Assembly (NCBI GenBank): GCA_002715765.1
Contig: PAZY01000037.1
Location: 74,405-119,323, forward strand
Length of the DNA: 44,919 nucleotides
Direction of reading: 5' to 3'
Source of the DNA: Rhodobiaceae bacterium
GTDB lineage: Bacteria > Pseudomonadota > Alphaproteobacteria > Parvibaculales > Parvibaculaceae
The notes under the pieces are model-generated. The model was given only the letters and a program-made list of their open reading frames with translations, was not told the DNA's origin and did no database searches. Position numbers and translations under genes: made by a program. Positions within the stretch are counted from its first letter, which is position 1. Each line of letters opens with the position of its first letter. Below are positions 25,621 through 34,341 of the stretch, in pieces.

Positions 25621-25970
25621 AGGGCATGAACATCATCACCGGCAAGGAGCTCGATGGCGTTGCCCATCTTCGCCAGTCCATTGCCGACATTCTGACAACG
25701 CCGCTGGGTGCGCGTGTGATGCGACGGGACTATGGGTCTCTTGCATTTGAGCTGGTGGACCGTGCAGCCAATGCCACGGGCGAAATGCTGTTGAAAGCTG
25801 TCTGTGCAGATGCGCTTGCCAAGTGGGAGCCCCGGCTGCGGCTGACACGCATTGCGCTTTCAGGCGTGACAAGTGACGGGCGCATCACCATCGACATTGA
25901 AGGGGATTATCTGGAAAACGGTCACCGGCTTCCCCCTCATCATCTGACATTTGAGGGGTTGGTTTTGTGA
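25617..25970 (+). CDS. Baseplate wedge protein W (P2 gpW/T4 gp25-like)
   Basis: A 117-residue gp25-like baseplate protein with the family motif SIADILTTPLGARVMRRDYGS. It shares the sheath-like handshake fold and nucleates sheath assembly on the baseplate. ATG 25617 overlaps the PAAR gene stop; its own stop overlaps the GTG start of J. Confidence 0.92.
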   Translation: MKGMNIITGKELDGVAHLRQSIADILTTPLGARVMRRDYGSLAFELVDRAANATGEMLLKAVCADALAKWEPRLRLTRIALSGVTSDGRITIDIEGDYLENGHRLPPHHLTFEGLVL

Positions 25971-26950
25971 GCCGCTTTGATGTCATTGACCTGGCCTCGC
26001 TGCCCAAACCGGAAGTTATTGAAGAGCTTTCCTTCGAGGCCATTCTGGAAGAATTGAAGGTCACTTTCCTCAATCTCAACCCGACTTACGAGGCGGATAT
26101 TCTGGAGAGCGATCCAGCCATGAAGCTGCTGGAGACAGCGGCCTTCCGCGAGCTTCACTATCGGCAGCGCGAGAACGAGAAAGCGCGGGCCGTAATGCTG
26201 GCGTTCGCAAGCGGCAACAATCTGGAGCATATCGCCGCAAACTATTCTGTGGCACGTCGCCTGCTTTCCCCCGGCAACCCGGACGCGGTGCCCCCCGTCC
26301 CCCCTGTCTACGAGGAAGATGGCCCGCTGAAACGCCGTGTCCAACTGTCCCCCGAGGCCATGTCAGTTGCCGGGCCACGCGGTGGCTACATCTTCAACGC
26401 CTTGTCCGCCGGCGAAACGCCCACCGACATCCAGGTGGAGACACCCGCACCCGGCATTGTGACAATGGTATATGCGTTTTCGGCGGACGGAATTGCCGCC
26501 AATGTCAAAGACGCGGATGCATTCAGGTCCGCCCCCGGCGACATAACCGTCATTGTCATGTCCCGCAACGGGTCCGGCATTCCAGATGCCGCCACACTGG
26601 CCGCGGTGGAAGCACACCTGTCCGACGAAACCGTGCGGCCCTTGAACGACACTGTCTTTGTGCTGCCGGTCGATATCATCCACTACACAATTGATGCCGT
26701 CCTGGAGATTACAGACGGGCCGGAAGGACCTGTCATTCTGGATGCTGCACGCAAAGCCCTGCAGGCCTATGTGGAGGCCCAACACCGGATCGGCGCACGG
26801 GTGACCGATAGCGGCCTGAAGGCTGCCGCCACTGTTGCCGGTGTTGAAAAAGTCCGCATCAACACACCAGCAGGAGACATTGTGCCGACACGCTATCAGG
26901 CAGCCTGGTGTACCGGCATCACCCTGACGGTGGAGGTGGTCGATGATTGA
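25967..26950 (+). CDS. Baseplate protein J (P2 gpJ)
   Basis: A 327-residue baseplate J family protein, starting with GTG. The sequences FDVIDLASLPKPEVIEELSFE and LLETAAFRELHYRQRENEKARAVML are typical of the N-terminal domain, and the central and C-terminal parts have the expected AGETPTDIQVETPAPG and VTDSGLKAAATVAGVEKV segments. It joins W and I in the wedge. It overlaps gene I by 8 bases. Confidence 0.92.
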   Translation: MSRFDVIDLASLPKPEVIEELSFEAILEELKVTFLNLNPTYEADILESDPAMKLLETAAFRELHYRQRENEKARAVMLAFASGNNLEHIAANYSVARRLLSPGNPDAVPPVPPVYEEDGPLKRRVQLSPEAMSVAGPRGGYIFNALSAGETPTDIQVETPAPGIVTMVYAFSADGIAANVKDADAFRSAPGDITVIVMSRNGSGIPDAATLAAVEAHLSDETVRPLNDTVFVLPVDIIHYTIDAVLEITDGPEGPVILDAARKALQAYVEAQHRIGARVTDSGLKAAATVAGVEKVRINTPAGDIVPTRYQAAWCTGITLTVEVVDD

Positions 26951-27533
26951 TACCCCACCACCTGCCCTCCTGCCACCCAATGCGAGCCCGCTTGAGCGGG
27001 ACCTGGACACGGCCATGGCGAAAGCCACTTCCCTGCCGGTCCTGATTGCACAGGTCTGGGACCCTGAAACCTGTCCCATTGCCGTGTTGCCCTGGCTGGC
27101 CTGGGCCTGGTCGGTCGATCTGTGGGACGAAAACTGGGCGGAGGAAGACCGGCGCCGGGTCACCGCCATGAGCCTTGCCATTCATCGCCGCAAGGGCACA
27201 CCCGGTGCCATGCGTGATGCCTTGCGCGCGGCAGGCTATGGCGAGGTAACAATCACAGAACGGCTGGATGCCCGTCGCTATGATGCAAGGGCCCTGCATA
27301 ACGGTATCCACTTCTATAGCGAGAGCCTGCACTGGGCCTGGTACAATGTGACGCTCCAGCGCCCCGTCTCCATTGCGCAGGCAGCACAGATCCGCACCAT
27401 TCTTGACCGCGTCCAGCCCGAACGCTCCTACCTGCATGAGCTTCGCTACGACCAGGCACTCAATCTCTACAACCATGCCATTCAATATGATGGCACCTTC
27501 ACGCATGGAGTCGTCGATGGCCAATCTGCCTGA
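26943..27533 (+). CDS. Tail protein I (P2 gpI)
   Basis: A 196-residue baseplate wedge protein: LLPPNASPLERDLDTAM, PWLAWAWSVDLWDENWAEE and AIHRRKGTPGAMRDALRAAGYG are the diagnostic gpI segments. It connects baseplate and tail fibres. Tail-fibre gene H starts inside its last 17 bases. Confidence 0.92.
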   Translation: MIDTPPPALLPPNASPLERDLDTAMAKATSLPVLIAQVWDPETCPIAVLPWLAWAWSVDLWDENWAEEDRRRVTAMSLAIHRRKGTPGAMRDALRAAGYGEVTITERLDARRYDARALHNGIHFYSESLHWAWYNVTLQRPVSIAQAAQIRTILDRVQPERSYLHELRYDQALNLYNHAIQYDGTFTHGVVDGQSA

Positions 27534-28443
27534 AGCCAACACCTGGGAACCCGGCATTTATCAGATCGAGAAAACCGATCCGGTGGACGGCGGGCCAGAC
27601 GGGCTCTCCAACACTCAAGGAAAACAGCTGGCAAACCGCACGACATATCTCAAGCAAGAGGTAGAGCTTCGTGCGCCGCTCGCTTCGCCCGCCTTCACGG
27701 GCAACCCGACCGCGCCCACGCAAGCACCAGGCAACAGCTCAACACGGCTTGCCAACACAGCCTTTGTGCAACAGACCGTCCAGGCATTGGTGGATGCGGC
27801 CCCCGGTGCACTCGACACGCTGAACGAGCTTGCGGCCGCGTTGGGCGATGATCCGAATTTTGCCACCACGATCATGACAGCACTGGCGGACAAAGCAGAC
27901 ATTCTGCGCGGTGTGCCAACCGGTACCATATCGGTCTTCACCGGCACAGCCGCCCCGGCCGGGTGGGTAAAAGGCAATGGCGCTCTTCTGTCACGGGCAA
28001 CATATGCAGATCTTTACGCCCATGCGGCCGCAAGCGGCATGATCGTCACAGACGCCGCCTGGCTTGCAGGGGAGACCGGTAAATATAGCGAAGGTGATGG
28101 CAGCGGGACCTTTCGTGTGCCGCTCCTGCATGCAGAATTTCCACGGTTCTGGGACGATGGCCGTGGTGTGGATGCAGGCCGCGCCCTGGGCAGCTGGCAA
28201 AAGGCAAGCGGAGTGTCGGTGGATGACAATGGCACCTCTTCGGCCTATGTGACGCAGCTTTCTGGCACCGCAGATACGGGGACACAGGCTGTCGCCCTTC
28301 AGCGTCTCGGCCTCGATGCCGTGAACCCGGCTGACTATGCCGGAACGGAACCAACCTGGACAGATGCGAGCGGTACCGGGGGCTTCAGCACGGCGGGCAT
28401 GCGGCCCCGCAACCTCGCCTATCTCGGCATCATCAAATATTAG
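27517..28443 (+). CDS. Tail fibre protein H with tail-collar domain
   Basis: A 308-residue receptor-binding fibre. The N-terminal baseplate-binding segment (TWEPGIYQIEKTDPVDGG) is followed by an Ala/Pro/Thr-rich region (ASPAFTGNPTAPTQA), a helical coil, and a tail-collar domain (PTGTISVFTGTAAPAGWVKGN...GTFRVPLLHAEFPRFWDDGRG). P2 gpH is far longer (about 670 residues), so this fibre is short. GGAG at 27507-27510 gives a good ribosome-binding site for ATG 27517. Fibre sequence sets host range. Confidence 0.85.
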   Translation: MANLPEANTWEPGIYQIEKTDPVDGGPDGLSNTQGKQLANRTTYLKQEVELRAPLASPAFTGNPTAPTQAPGNSSTRLANTAFVQQTVQALVDAAPGALDTLNELAAALGDDPNFATTIMTALADKADILRGVPTGTISVFTGTAAPAGWVKGNGALLSRATYADLYAHAAASGMIVTDAAWLAGETGKYSEGDGSGTFRVPLLHAEFPRFWDDGRGVDAGRALGSWQKASGVSVDDNGTSSAYVTQLSGTADTGTQAVALQRLGLDAVNPADYAGTEPTWTDASGTGGFSTAGMRPRNLAYLGIIKY

Positions 28444-28452
28444 GAGCCGTTC

Positions 28453-29112
28453 ATGCCTGCCCCGACTGTCTATTTCTTTGATCAATCCACCGGCCTGCTG
28501 TCCGGCACCGCCCTGGCGGACGCTAACCCGCTTTCCGATGGTGATTATCTTCTGCCTGCTTTTTCAACGCTTGTTGCCCCCCCTGCTGCAGGCACACATG
28601 AAACCGCCCGCTGGACCGGCAACGCCTGGGAACTTGTGCCGGACTTTCGCGGGCAGACCTATTGGCTGGATGACGGAAGTCAGCACATGGTGCTCGATGC
28701 CGGTGAACCACTTCCCCCCGGCGCGCTCCCTGAGCCTCCATTGTCCCGGCTGAAAGCCGACGCCTGTCTGAAAATTGATATTGCTGCCGAAGCTGCACGT
28801 ATGCAGTTCATCACGCCCGGCGAAGGCCAGGCCTGGACGTATCAGCGCAAAGAACGGGAGGCAGAAGCCTTCATCGCAGCCAGCAATCCAGATGCTGCCG
28901 ACTATCCGGTTCTTGCCGCCTGCATTCCCGGCGACGGTTCAGACCTTGCAACCGTCGCCCAGACCGTGCTCACCGCCCGTGATGCCTGGCTACAGGTCGG
29001 TGCGGCTATTGAGGGCATTCGGCGCGCAGCCAAGACCCAAGTTGAGGCGGCCGTCGATGCCGCTGCCATTCAAACCATTCTGGACGGGCTTAACTGGCCT
29101 GCCCCCCAATAG
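28453..29112 (+). CDS. Tail fibre assembly/accessory protein (gpG position)
   Basis: A 219-residue protein in the P2 gpG position, directly after the fibre gene. The N-terminal half (YFFDQSTGLLSGTALADANP, LVAPPAAGTHETARW, WELVPDFRGQTYW) resembles fibre-assembly/chaperone proteins; the C-terminal half is Ala-rich and helical (KADACLKIDIAAEAARMQF, DAWLQVGAAIEGIRRAAKT). It probably helps fold or attach the fibre. Family assignment is partly by position. Confidence 0.7.
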   Translation: MPAPTVYFFDQSTGLLSGTALADANPLSDGDYLLPAFSTLVAPPAAGTHETARWTGNAWELVPDFRGQTYWLDDGSQHMVLDAGEPLPPGALPEPPLSRLKADACLKIDIAAEAARMQFITPGEGQAWTYQRKEREAEAFIAASNPDAADYPVLAACIPGDGSDLATVAQTVLTARDAWLQVGAAIEGIRRAAKTQVEAAVDAAAIQTILDGLNWPAPQ

Positions 29113-29123
29113 GAGCAAAGCTC

Positions 29124-30299
29124 ATGCCGCAAGATTATCACCATGGTGTCCGCGTTATCGAGATCAATGAGGGCACACGCCCCATTCGCACCATTGCGAC
29201 ATCCATCATAGGACTGGTGGTCACGGGGCCGGACGCAGATGCTGCTTTCTTCCCCGAGAACACACCTGTTCTCGTCTCAAACGTCTATACCGGCATCGCC
29301 CATGCCGGGACCACGGGCACCCTGCCTTTTGCGCTTGACGCGATCAAGGACCAGGCAAACCCTGTCATGATCATCGTGCGGGTGGCCGAAGGCGCGGACG
29401 AGGCGGAGACAACAGCCAATATTATCGGCACCGTGTTGCCAGACGGCACACGCACCGGCCTTCAGGCCCTGACCGTGGCCCGCGCGGTGACAGGCGTGCA
29501 GCCCCGCATTCTGGCTGTACCGGGCCTTGATACACAGGCCGTTGCCACGGAAATGATCTCCATCGCACAGAAACTTCGCGCCTTTGCCTACGTTTCCGCC
29601 CATGGAGCAACCAATGTGACGGAAGCTCTTGCCTACCGAGATCATTTTGGCGCGCGCGAAGCCATGGTCATCTGGCCGGACTTTCAGCGTTTTGACGCCG
29701 AAGGCGGCAATGTCACAGCCTTTGCGACCGCCCGTTCGGCGGGATTGCGGGCAAAGATCGATAATGAAATTGGCTGGCACAAAACGCTTTCCAATGTGGC
29801 TGTCAACGGTGTGACCGGTATTTCCACCCAGGTTGACTGGGATCTGCAGAGCCCGGCCAATGATGCAGGGCTGTTGAATGCCGGCGAGGTGACAACCCTC
29901 ATTCGCAATCAGGGGTTTCGTTTCTGGGGCTCGCGGACATGCAGCGCAGATCCGCTTTTTGCGTTCGAAAACTACACCCGCACGGCACAGGTGCTCGCCG
30001 ACACGATTGCGGAAGCGCATTTTTATGTGGTGGACGGGGTCATGAGCCCGCGCAATGTGCGCGACATTCTTGAAAGTGTGAATGCGAAGTTCCGCACGCT
30101 CAAGACACAAGGCTACATCCTGGGCGGCGAGGCCTGGTTTGATGAGGAGATCAACTCCCCCACCGAGCTGAAGGCCGGCAAGCTGTGGATCGATTATGAC
30201 TACACGCCTGTCCCGCCGATTGAAAACCTGCAATTCCGCCAGCGTATCACCGACCGCTACTTGCTGGACTTTGCCGCCGCTGTTGCTGAAGCCGTCTAG
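29124..30299 (+). CDS. Contractile tail sheath protein (P2 gpFI)
   Basis: A 391-residue sheath subunit. Typical sequences: YHHGVRVIEINEGTRPI at the N-terminus, IGLVVTGPDADA, NVYTGIAHAG, and the C-terminal LDFAAAVAEAV. Sheath subunits stack around the tube and contract to drive it through the cell envelope. In P2 the Z/fun cargo gene sits between G and FI; here only 11 bases separate the two, so there is no cargo at that site. Confidence 0.95.
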   Translation: MPQDYHHGVRVIEINEGTRPIRTIATSIIGLVVTGPDADAAFFPENTPVLVSNVYTGIAHAGTTGTLPFALDAIKDQANPVMIIVRVAEGADEAETTANIIGTVLPDGTRTGLQALTVARAVTGVQPRILAVPGLDTQAVATEMISIAQKLRAFAYVSAHGATNVTEALAYRDHFGAREAMVIWPDFQRFDAEGGNVTAFATARSAGLRAKIDNEIGWHKTLSNVAVNGVTGISTQVDWDLQSPANDAGLLNAGEVTTLIRNQGFRFWGSRTCSADPLFAFENYTRTAQVLADTIAEAHFYVVDGVMSPRNVRDILESVNAKFRTLKTQGYILGGEAWFDEEINSPTELKAGKLWIDYDYTPVPPIENLQFRQRITDRYLLDFAAAVAEAV

Positions 30300-30343
30300 A
30301 GACCGGCTCCACCCTCCCCTTTGCTCATTCACAGGAGACAGAC

Positions 30344-30853
30344 ATGCTCCCCTCCACACTGAAACGTTTCAACATTCACGTTGCCGAAGGATCCTTTATC
30401 GGCATCGCCGAAGAGATCACCTTGCCGGTGATCGAGAAAAGCCAGACCGACTATCGCGGCGCTGGCATGCCCGGCCCGGTCAAGATTGATCAGGGCTACA
30501 ATGAACTGATGATGAGCCTGAAGCTGCGCGAATATACGCCGCTCATGATCCGCCAATTGCAACAGGTGGATATTGAAGGCACAGGCTTGCGCTTTGCCGG
30601 TGCCTATCGCAGCGACGAGGCAGGTTCAAAGACAGTCGCTGTTGAGGTTATTGCGCGGGGTCGGGTGTCAAAGCTCGACTTTGGCAACACCAAGGAAGGA
30701 GAGCTGACCGAATTCAACACAGACTTTCCGCTCACCTATTTCAAATATGTCCACAATGGCGAGACGCTGGTGGAACTCGATTTTGTAAACGGGATCGAGA
30801 TGATCGGGGGCGTTGATCTTCTGGCCGATACCCGCCGCATTCTGAACCTCTGA
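30344..30853 (+). CDS. Major tail tube protein (P2 gpFII)
   Basis: A 169-residue tube subunit: LPSTLKRFNIHVAEGSFIG at the start, then LPVIEKSQTDYRGAGMPGPV and the end FVNGIEMIGGVDLLADTRRI. It forms the inner tube along which DNA passes. Follows the sheath gene by 44 bases. Confidence 0.95.
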   Translation: MLPSTLKRFNIHVAEGSFIGIAEEITLPVIEKSQTDYRGAGMPGPVKIDQGYNELMMSLKLREYTPLMIRQLQQVDIEGTGLRFAGAYRSDEAGSKTVAVEVIARGRVSKLDFGNTKEGELTEFNTDFPLTYFKYVHNGETLVELDFVNGIEMIGGVDLLADTRRILNL

Positions 30854-30894
30854 CCTGCCCCCCAAAAACCCAAACGTCCAAAAGGATTGCTGCC

Positions 30895-31173
30895 ATGAGT
30901 ACAAAAACAAAGACCCGCAAAATTGAGCTGAAAGAACCTTTCAAAATTGGCGAAACGGAAATCAGGGAACTTGTCCTGCGTCGCCCCACACCGGGTGATT
31001 TGCGCGGCCTTGCCGTCTCCCAGCTTGCCAATATGGACGCAGATACGTTCTACGAATTCCTACCACGCATCATCTCGCCCGCCATGACGGAAGATCAGGT
31101 GATTGAACATCTGGACCTTGCCGACCTGGTGAAAACGATGGCGGCGGTATCGGAGTTCCTGCAGGGAAAATAA
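30895..31173 (+). CDS. Tail assembly chaperone E (P2 gpE)
   Basis: A 92-residue protein in frame 0 of the overlapping E/E' pair. KIELKEPFKIGETEIRELVLRRP and GDLRGL are typical of the gpE family. It acts with the frameshifted gpE+E' as a chaperone for the tape measure. The frame ends at TAA 31171-31173, directly after the slippery heptamer. Confidence 0.9.
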   Translation: MSTKTKTRKIELKEPFKIGETEIRELVLRRPTPGDLRGLAVSQLANMDADTFYEFLPRIISPAMTEDQVIEHLDLADLVKTMAAVSEFLQGK

Positions 31174-31334
31174 TCCCCGCCGATATTCTGGAAGGCTGGG
31201 GGTTTATTAACCTCGTATTCGGCGGGGGGTGGCCTCCCAACCTTCTCGACACGATGGACCTGGACGAATATTGCCGATGGTACGAGATCGCCTCAGCCCG
31301 CAATGAGGCCATGAAAAAGGCGCACCGCGCTTAA
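30895..31334 (+). CDS. Frameshift product E+E' (P2 gpE+E')
   Basis: A -1 shift at G GGA AAA (31164-31170) lets ribosomes pass the TAA and read on in frame -1 to a TAA at 31332-31334. The extension reads IIPADILEGWGF...NLVFGGGWPPNLLDTMDL... and ends in AMKKAHRA, matching the P2 E' type with its conserved W-P-P and a Trp-Tyr pair. It has no start codon of its own, so it is expected only as a fusion. P2 and many tailed phages make the tape-measure chaperone this way. Confidence 0.85.
31164..31170 (+). other. Programmed -1 ribosomal slippery site
   Basis: GGGAAAA read as CAG GGA AAA TAA, the X-XXY-YYZ heptamer, with the stop codon directly after it. Simultaneous slippage of both tRNAs by one base yields GGG AAA ATA ATC and opens E'. 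Confidence 0.85.
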
Positions 31335-31355
31335 GCAAACGAAAGTGGCTTGCCG

Positions 31356-33881
31356 ATGAAAGACCTCAAACTCTCCATTCTGGTTGAAGGCTTCGACAAG
31401 GCGACAAAGCCGTTCAAAAATATTTTGAAAAGTTCCGGCAACCTTCAGACCTCGCTTGGCAAGACCGCCGGGGAACTGAAGGCACTCAACGTCACACAGT
31501 CAAAACTGACAGGCTTTAAAACCTTAAAGCGTGAAACCGGGGAGACCACCCGCGCCCTTGCCCAGGCGCAGCGGCAAGCACAACAATTGGGCCAGGCCTT
31601 CGCAAAAGCAGACAAGCCCACACGCGCCATGACGAAAGCCGCACGCGATGCCGCCAAACAGGTGCAATCCCTGAAGGTGAAACAGCTTGAACAGCGTCGT
31701 GAACTGCAATCTTCGCGCAACGAGATGAAACGCTCCGGCATCAACACCCGCAAGCTCGGGCTTGAGCAAGGCAAGGTCGCGCGCAAAATCAACGAGACAA
31801 ACCGGCAGCTGGAAAACCAGCAACGCGCCTTGAAACGCTCGGCACAGCTTCAAAACCGCCTGCGGCAGGCAGGCGAGCGCTACCGGAAAACACTTCAAAC
31901 CCAGTCCAATGTCGGTCTGGTGGGCGCGGCCGGCCTTGCGACGGGCGGCACCGCACTTCGCGGCCTCACAGGCGCCCTCGTGCCGGGGATCGGCTTTGAT
32001 GAACAGATGAGCGCGGTCGGCGGCATTGCCCGAATCGGCAAGGACAGCGAGGCCTTTGCAAACTTGCGCAACCAGGCGCTGGAGCTTGGCGCGACAACAT
32101 CCTTCTCCGCGTCGGAAGCTGCCGGCGGCATGGAATTTCTGGCCATGGCGGGCTTCAAACCGGAGGAAATTACCGGCACGATGCCGGGCCTTCTTGACCT
32201 TGCCAAGGCCGGGCGCACAGACCTTGCAGAGACGGCCGACATCGCCTCCAACATCCTCACCACCTTCGACCTTGCCCCAAGCCAGATGGGGGAGCTGGGC
32301 GACGCCCTCGTCGGGACATTCACACGCTCCAATGTGGATCTGCGCATGCTGGGTGAGACAATGAAATATGTGGGGCCCATTGCCAATGAGGCGGGCGCGA
32401 GCTTTCAGGAGGCAGCAGCCATGGCGGGGCTTCTGGGAAATGCGGGCATTCAGGCAAGTGATGCGGGCACGGCCATGCGCTCTGTCTACACACGCCTTCC
32501 CGCGCCTCCCAAGACAGCAGCGGATGCACTTCACAAACTCGGTATTGATGCCAGAGACACATCAGGCAATCTTCGTGCGGTGCCGGAGATCTTGGCGGAC
32601 GTCGCAAAAGCAACCGAGGGGCTTGGCACAGCGGAGCGGCTTGGCCTGTTTAAGGCAATTGCAGGTGAACGTGCAGGCGGTGCCTTTGCCAAACTGGTGG
32701 GAGCAAGCGGGGCCGGCACAATCACCAAATTTATCGAGGTTCTGGGCCTTGCCGAAGGGGAAGCCCGTGCCCTCGCCCTTGCCATGGGCGACAATGCCGC
32801 CGGCGACCTGAAAAACCTCACCAGTGCCTGGGAGGGGCTTAACATCGCCATCAGTGACACCCAGACCGGGCCCTTGCGCTCGCTCATTCAGGGGGCAACA
32901 TCTGTCCTGCGCACCATCACCAGCTGGGCACGGGAAAACCCGAAGCTCGCAGGCACGCTCTTCACGGTCGCAACAGCGCTGGCAACCGTTTGGGCGGGCG
33001 TGGGCGCGCTCGCCCTGCTGGTGGCGGGCATCCTTGGCCCCTTTGCGGTGATGAATTTTGCCCTCACCGCCATTGGCCTTAAAGGCCTTGCCCTGTTGCC
33101 GATTTTCGTAAAGCTCGGTACGGCAATCCTCGCCGTCGGTAAACTGATCCTGCTGGGCATCGGGGCCGTCAGCCTGCCGGTGCTTGGTCTTGTTGCTGCG
33201 TTTGCCGGTGTCGCCGCTCTCATCTGGTATTATTGGGAGCCGCTCAGCGGCTATTTCTCAAAGCTCTGGACAGAGCTCACCAGCGGCTGGGGATCGGCAC
33301 TCCGGGCCATCGCAAAGCTGTTTGCTGACTTCTCTCCCATTGGCATTCTCTACACAATCTTTGCAGAAGTGTTGAACTGGTTTGGGGCGGACCTCCCTCG
33401 TTCTTTCTTTGATGCCGGGCAGGCGCTCATGACCGGCCTGGTTGAGGGGATCAAGTCATACTTGCCGGACGTAACAGCTGCCATCTCATCCCTCGCCAAC
33501 GTGCTTCCCGGCAACTTTAGCGCCATGCTGGGGATCCAGAGCCCAAGCCGTGTGTTTGCCACGCTTGGCGGCTTTGTCACGCAAGGTCTAACACAGGGCA
33601 TCAAAGGCGGGCAGAACAAGGCTGTGGAAGCTGTCTCGCAGCTGGGGCGTGCCCTGCCGCGCGCGGCAGCGGCCGGCGCCCTGGGGGCGACCATTGTCAC
33701 TGTCCCCGCCTATGCGGGGACGGCAAGCGGCACCGCACCCACCGGGGGAGACCGGATCGAGATCCATGTGCACGGCCATCCCGGCATGGATGAGCACGCT
33801 TTGGCACGGGCGGTCGCGCGGGAACTTGAGGCCCGTGAGCGGGAGCAAGCGGCCCGCCGCCGTTCCAGACTGATCGACTAA
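31356..33881 (+). CDS. Tail tape measure protein (P2 gpT)
   Basis: An 841-residue protein that sets tail length and is ejected ahead of the DNA. The N-terminal 200 residues are coiled-coil and rich in Lys, Arg and Gln (QQLGQAFAKADKPTRAMTKA); the domain FDEQMSAVGGIARIGKDSEAFA with TTSFSASEAAGGMEFLAMAG and GTAMRSVYTRL is the conserved TP901/gpT region; then come several hydrophobic helices (ALATVWAGVGALALLVAGIL etc.). The C-terminus includes the SPSRVFATLGGFVTQGL motif. The ATG at 31356 is preferred to the TTG at 31350. Confidence 0.93.
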   Translation: MKDLKLSILVEGFDKATKPFKNILKSSGNLQTSLGKTAGELKALNVTQSKLTGFKTLKRETGETTRALAQAQRQAQQLGQAFAKADKPTRAMTKAARDAAKQVQSLKVKQLEQRRELQSSRNEMKRSGINTRKLGLEQGKVARKINETNRQLENQQRALKRSAQLQNRLRQAGERYRKTLQTQSNVGLVGAAGLATGGTALRGLTGALVPGIGFDEQMSAVGGIARIGKDSEAFANLRNQALELGATTSFSASEAAGGMEFLAMAGFKPEEITGTMPGLLDLAKAGRTDLAETADIASNILTTFDLAPSQMGELGDALVGTFTRSNVDLRMLGETMKYVGPIANEAGASFQEAAAMAGLLGNAGIQASDAGTAMRSVYTRLPAPPKTAADALHKLGIDARDTSGNLRAVPEILADVAKATEGLGTAERLGLFKAIAGERAGGAFAKLVGASGAGTITKFIEVLGLAEGEARALALAMGDNAAGDLKNLTSAWEGLNIAISDTQTGPLRSLIQGATSVLRTITSWARENPKLAGTLFTVATALATVWAGVGALALLVAGILGPFAVMNFALTAIGLKGLALLPIFVKLGTAILAVGKLILLGIGAVSLPVLGLVAAFAGVAALIWYYWEPLSGYFSKLWTELTSGWGSALRAIAKLFADFSPIGILYTIFAEVLNWFGADLPRSFFDAGQALMTGLVEGIKSYLPDVTAAISSLANVLPGNFSAMLGIQSPSRVFATLGGFVTQGLTQGIKGGQNKAVEAVSQLGRALPRAAAAGALGATIVTVPAYAGTASGTAPTGGDRIEIHVHGHPGMDEHALARAVARELEAREREQAARRRSRLID

Positions 33882-33894
33882 GGGAGCTAAAGAC

Positions 33895-34341
33895 ATGATG
33901 ATGAGCCTTGGCCTTTTCATCTTCTCAATCGAGACTGCTGCCTATCAACAGCTCCAGCGCTCAACCGCTGTGGACTGGGCAGCGAACAAACGCATTGGCC
34001 AACGCGCGGCTTCCCAGTTTATCGGGCCGGGGGACGACACAATCACGCTTTCCGGGGTGCTGTTGCCAGCATTTACGGGCGGGGCAAGCAATCTTGACCA
34101 GCTTCGCGCGATGATGAACCGTGGCAAGGCCTCTACCCTTATGGACGGGCGCGGACATGTGCTGGGCTTCTGGTCCATCCGCTCGGTTCAGGAAACCCAT
34201 TCCGTTTTCTATCGCGACGGCACGGCACGCCGGATTGAGTTTGATATGACCCTCCATCACGAGGCAGATGACATTGCCGAACTGGCGGAATTGTCGATTT
34301 CAGATATTCCGCTTTCCGGCCGCCCGGCGGGGTTTGCATGA
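33895..34341 (+). CDS. Tail terminator protein U (P2 gpU)
   Basis: A 148-residue gpU protein, which caps the tail tube. Typical segments are LGLFIFSIETAAYQQLQRS, RIGQRAASQFIGPGDD and FDMTLHHEADD. The stop overlaps the ATG of D by 4 bases. Confidence 0.93.
   Translation: MMMSLGLFIFSIETAAYQQLQRSTAVDWAANKRIGQRAASQFIGPGDDTITLSGVLLPAFTGGASNLDQLRAMMNRGKASTLMDGRGHVLGFWSIRSVQETHSVFYRDGTARRIEFDMTLHHEADDIAELAELSISDIPLSGRPAGFA

Noticed and set aside
28443-29124. Z/fun-type cargo between fibre genes and sheath gene
   Set aside because: G and FI are only 11 bases apart, so there is no cargo at this P2 hotspot.
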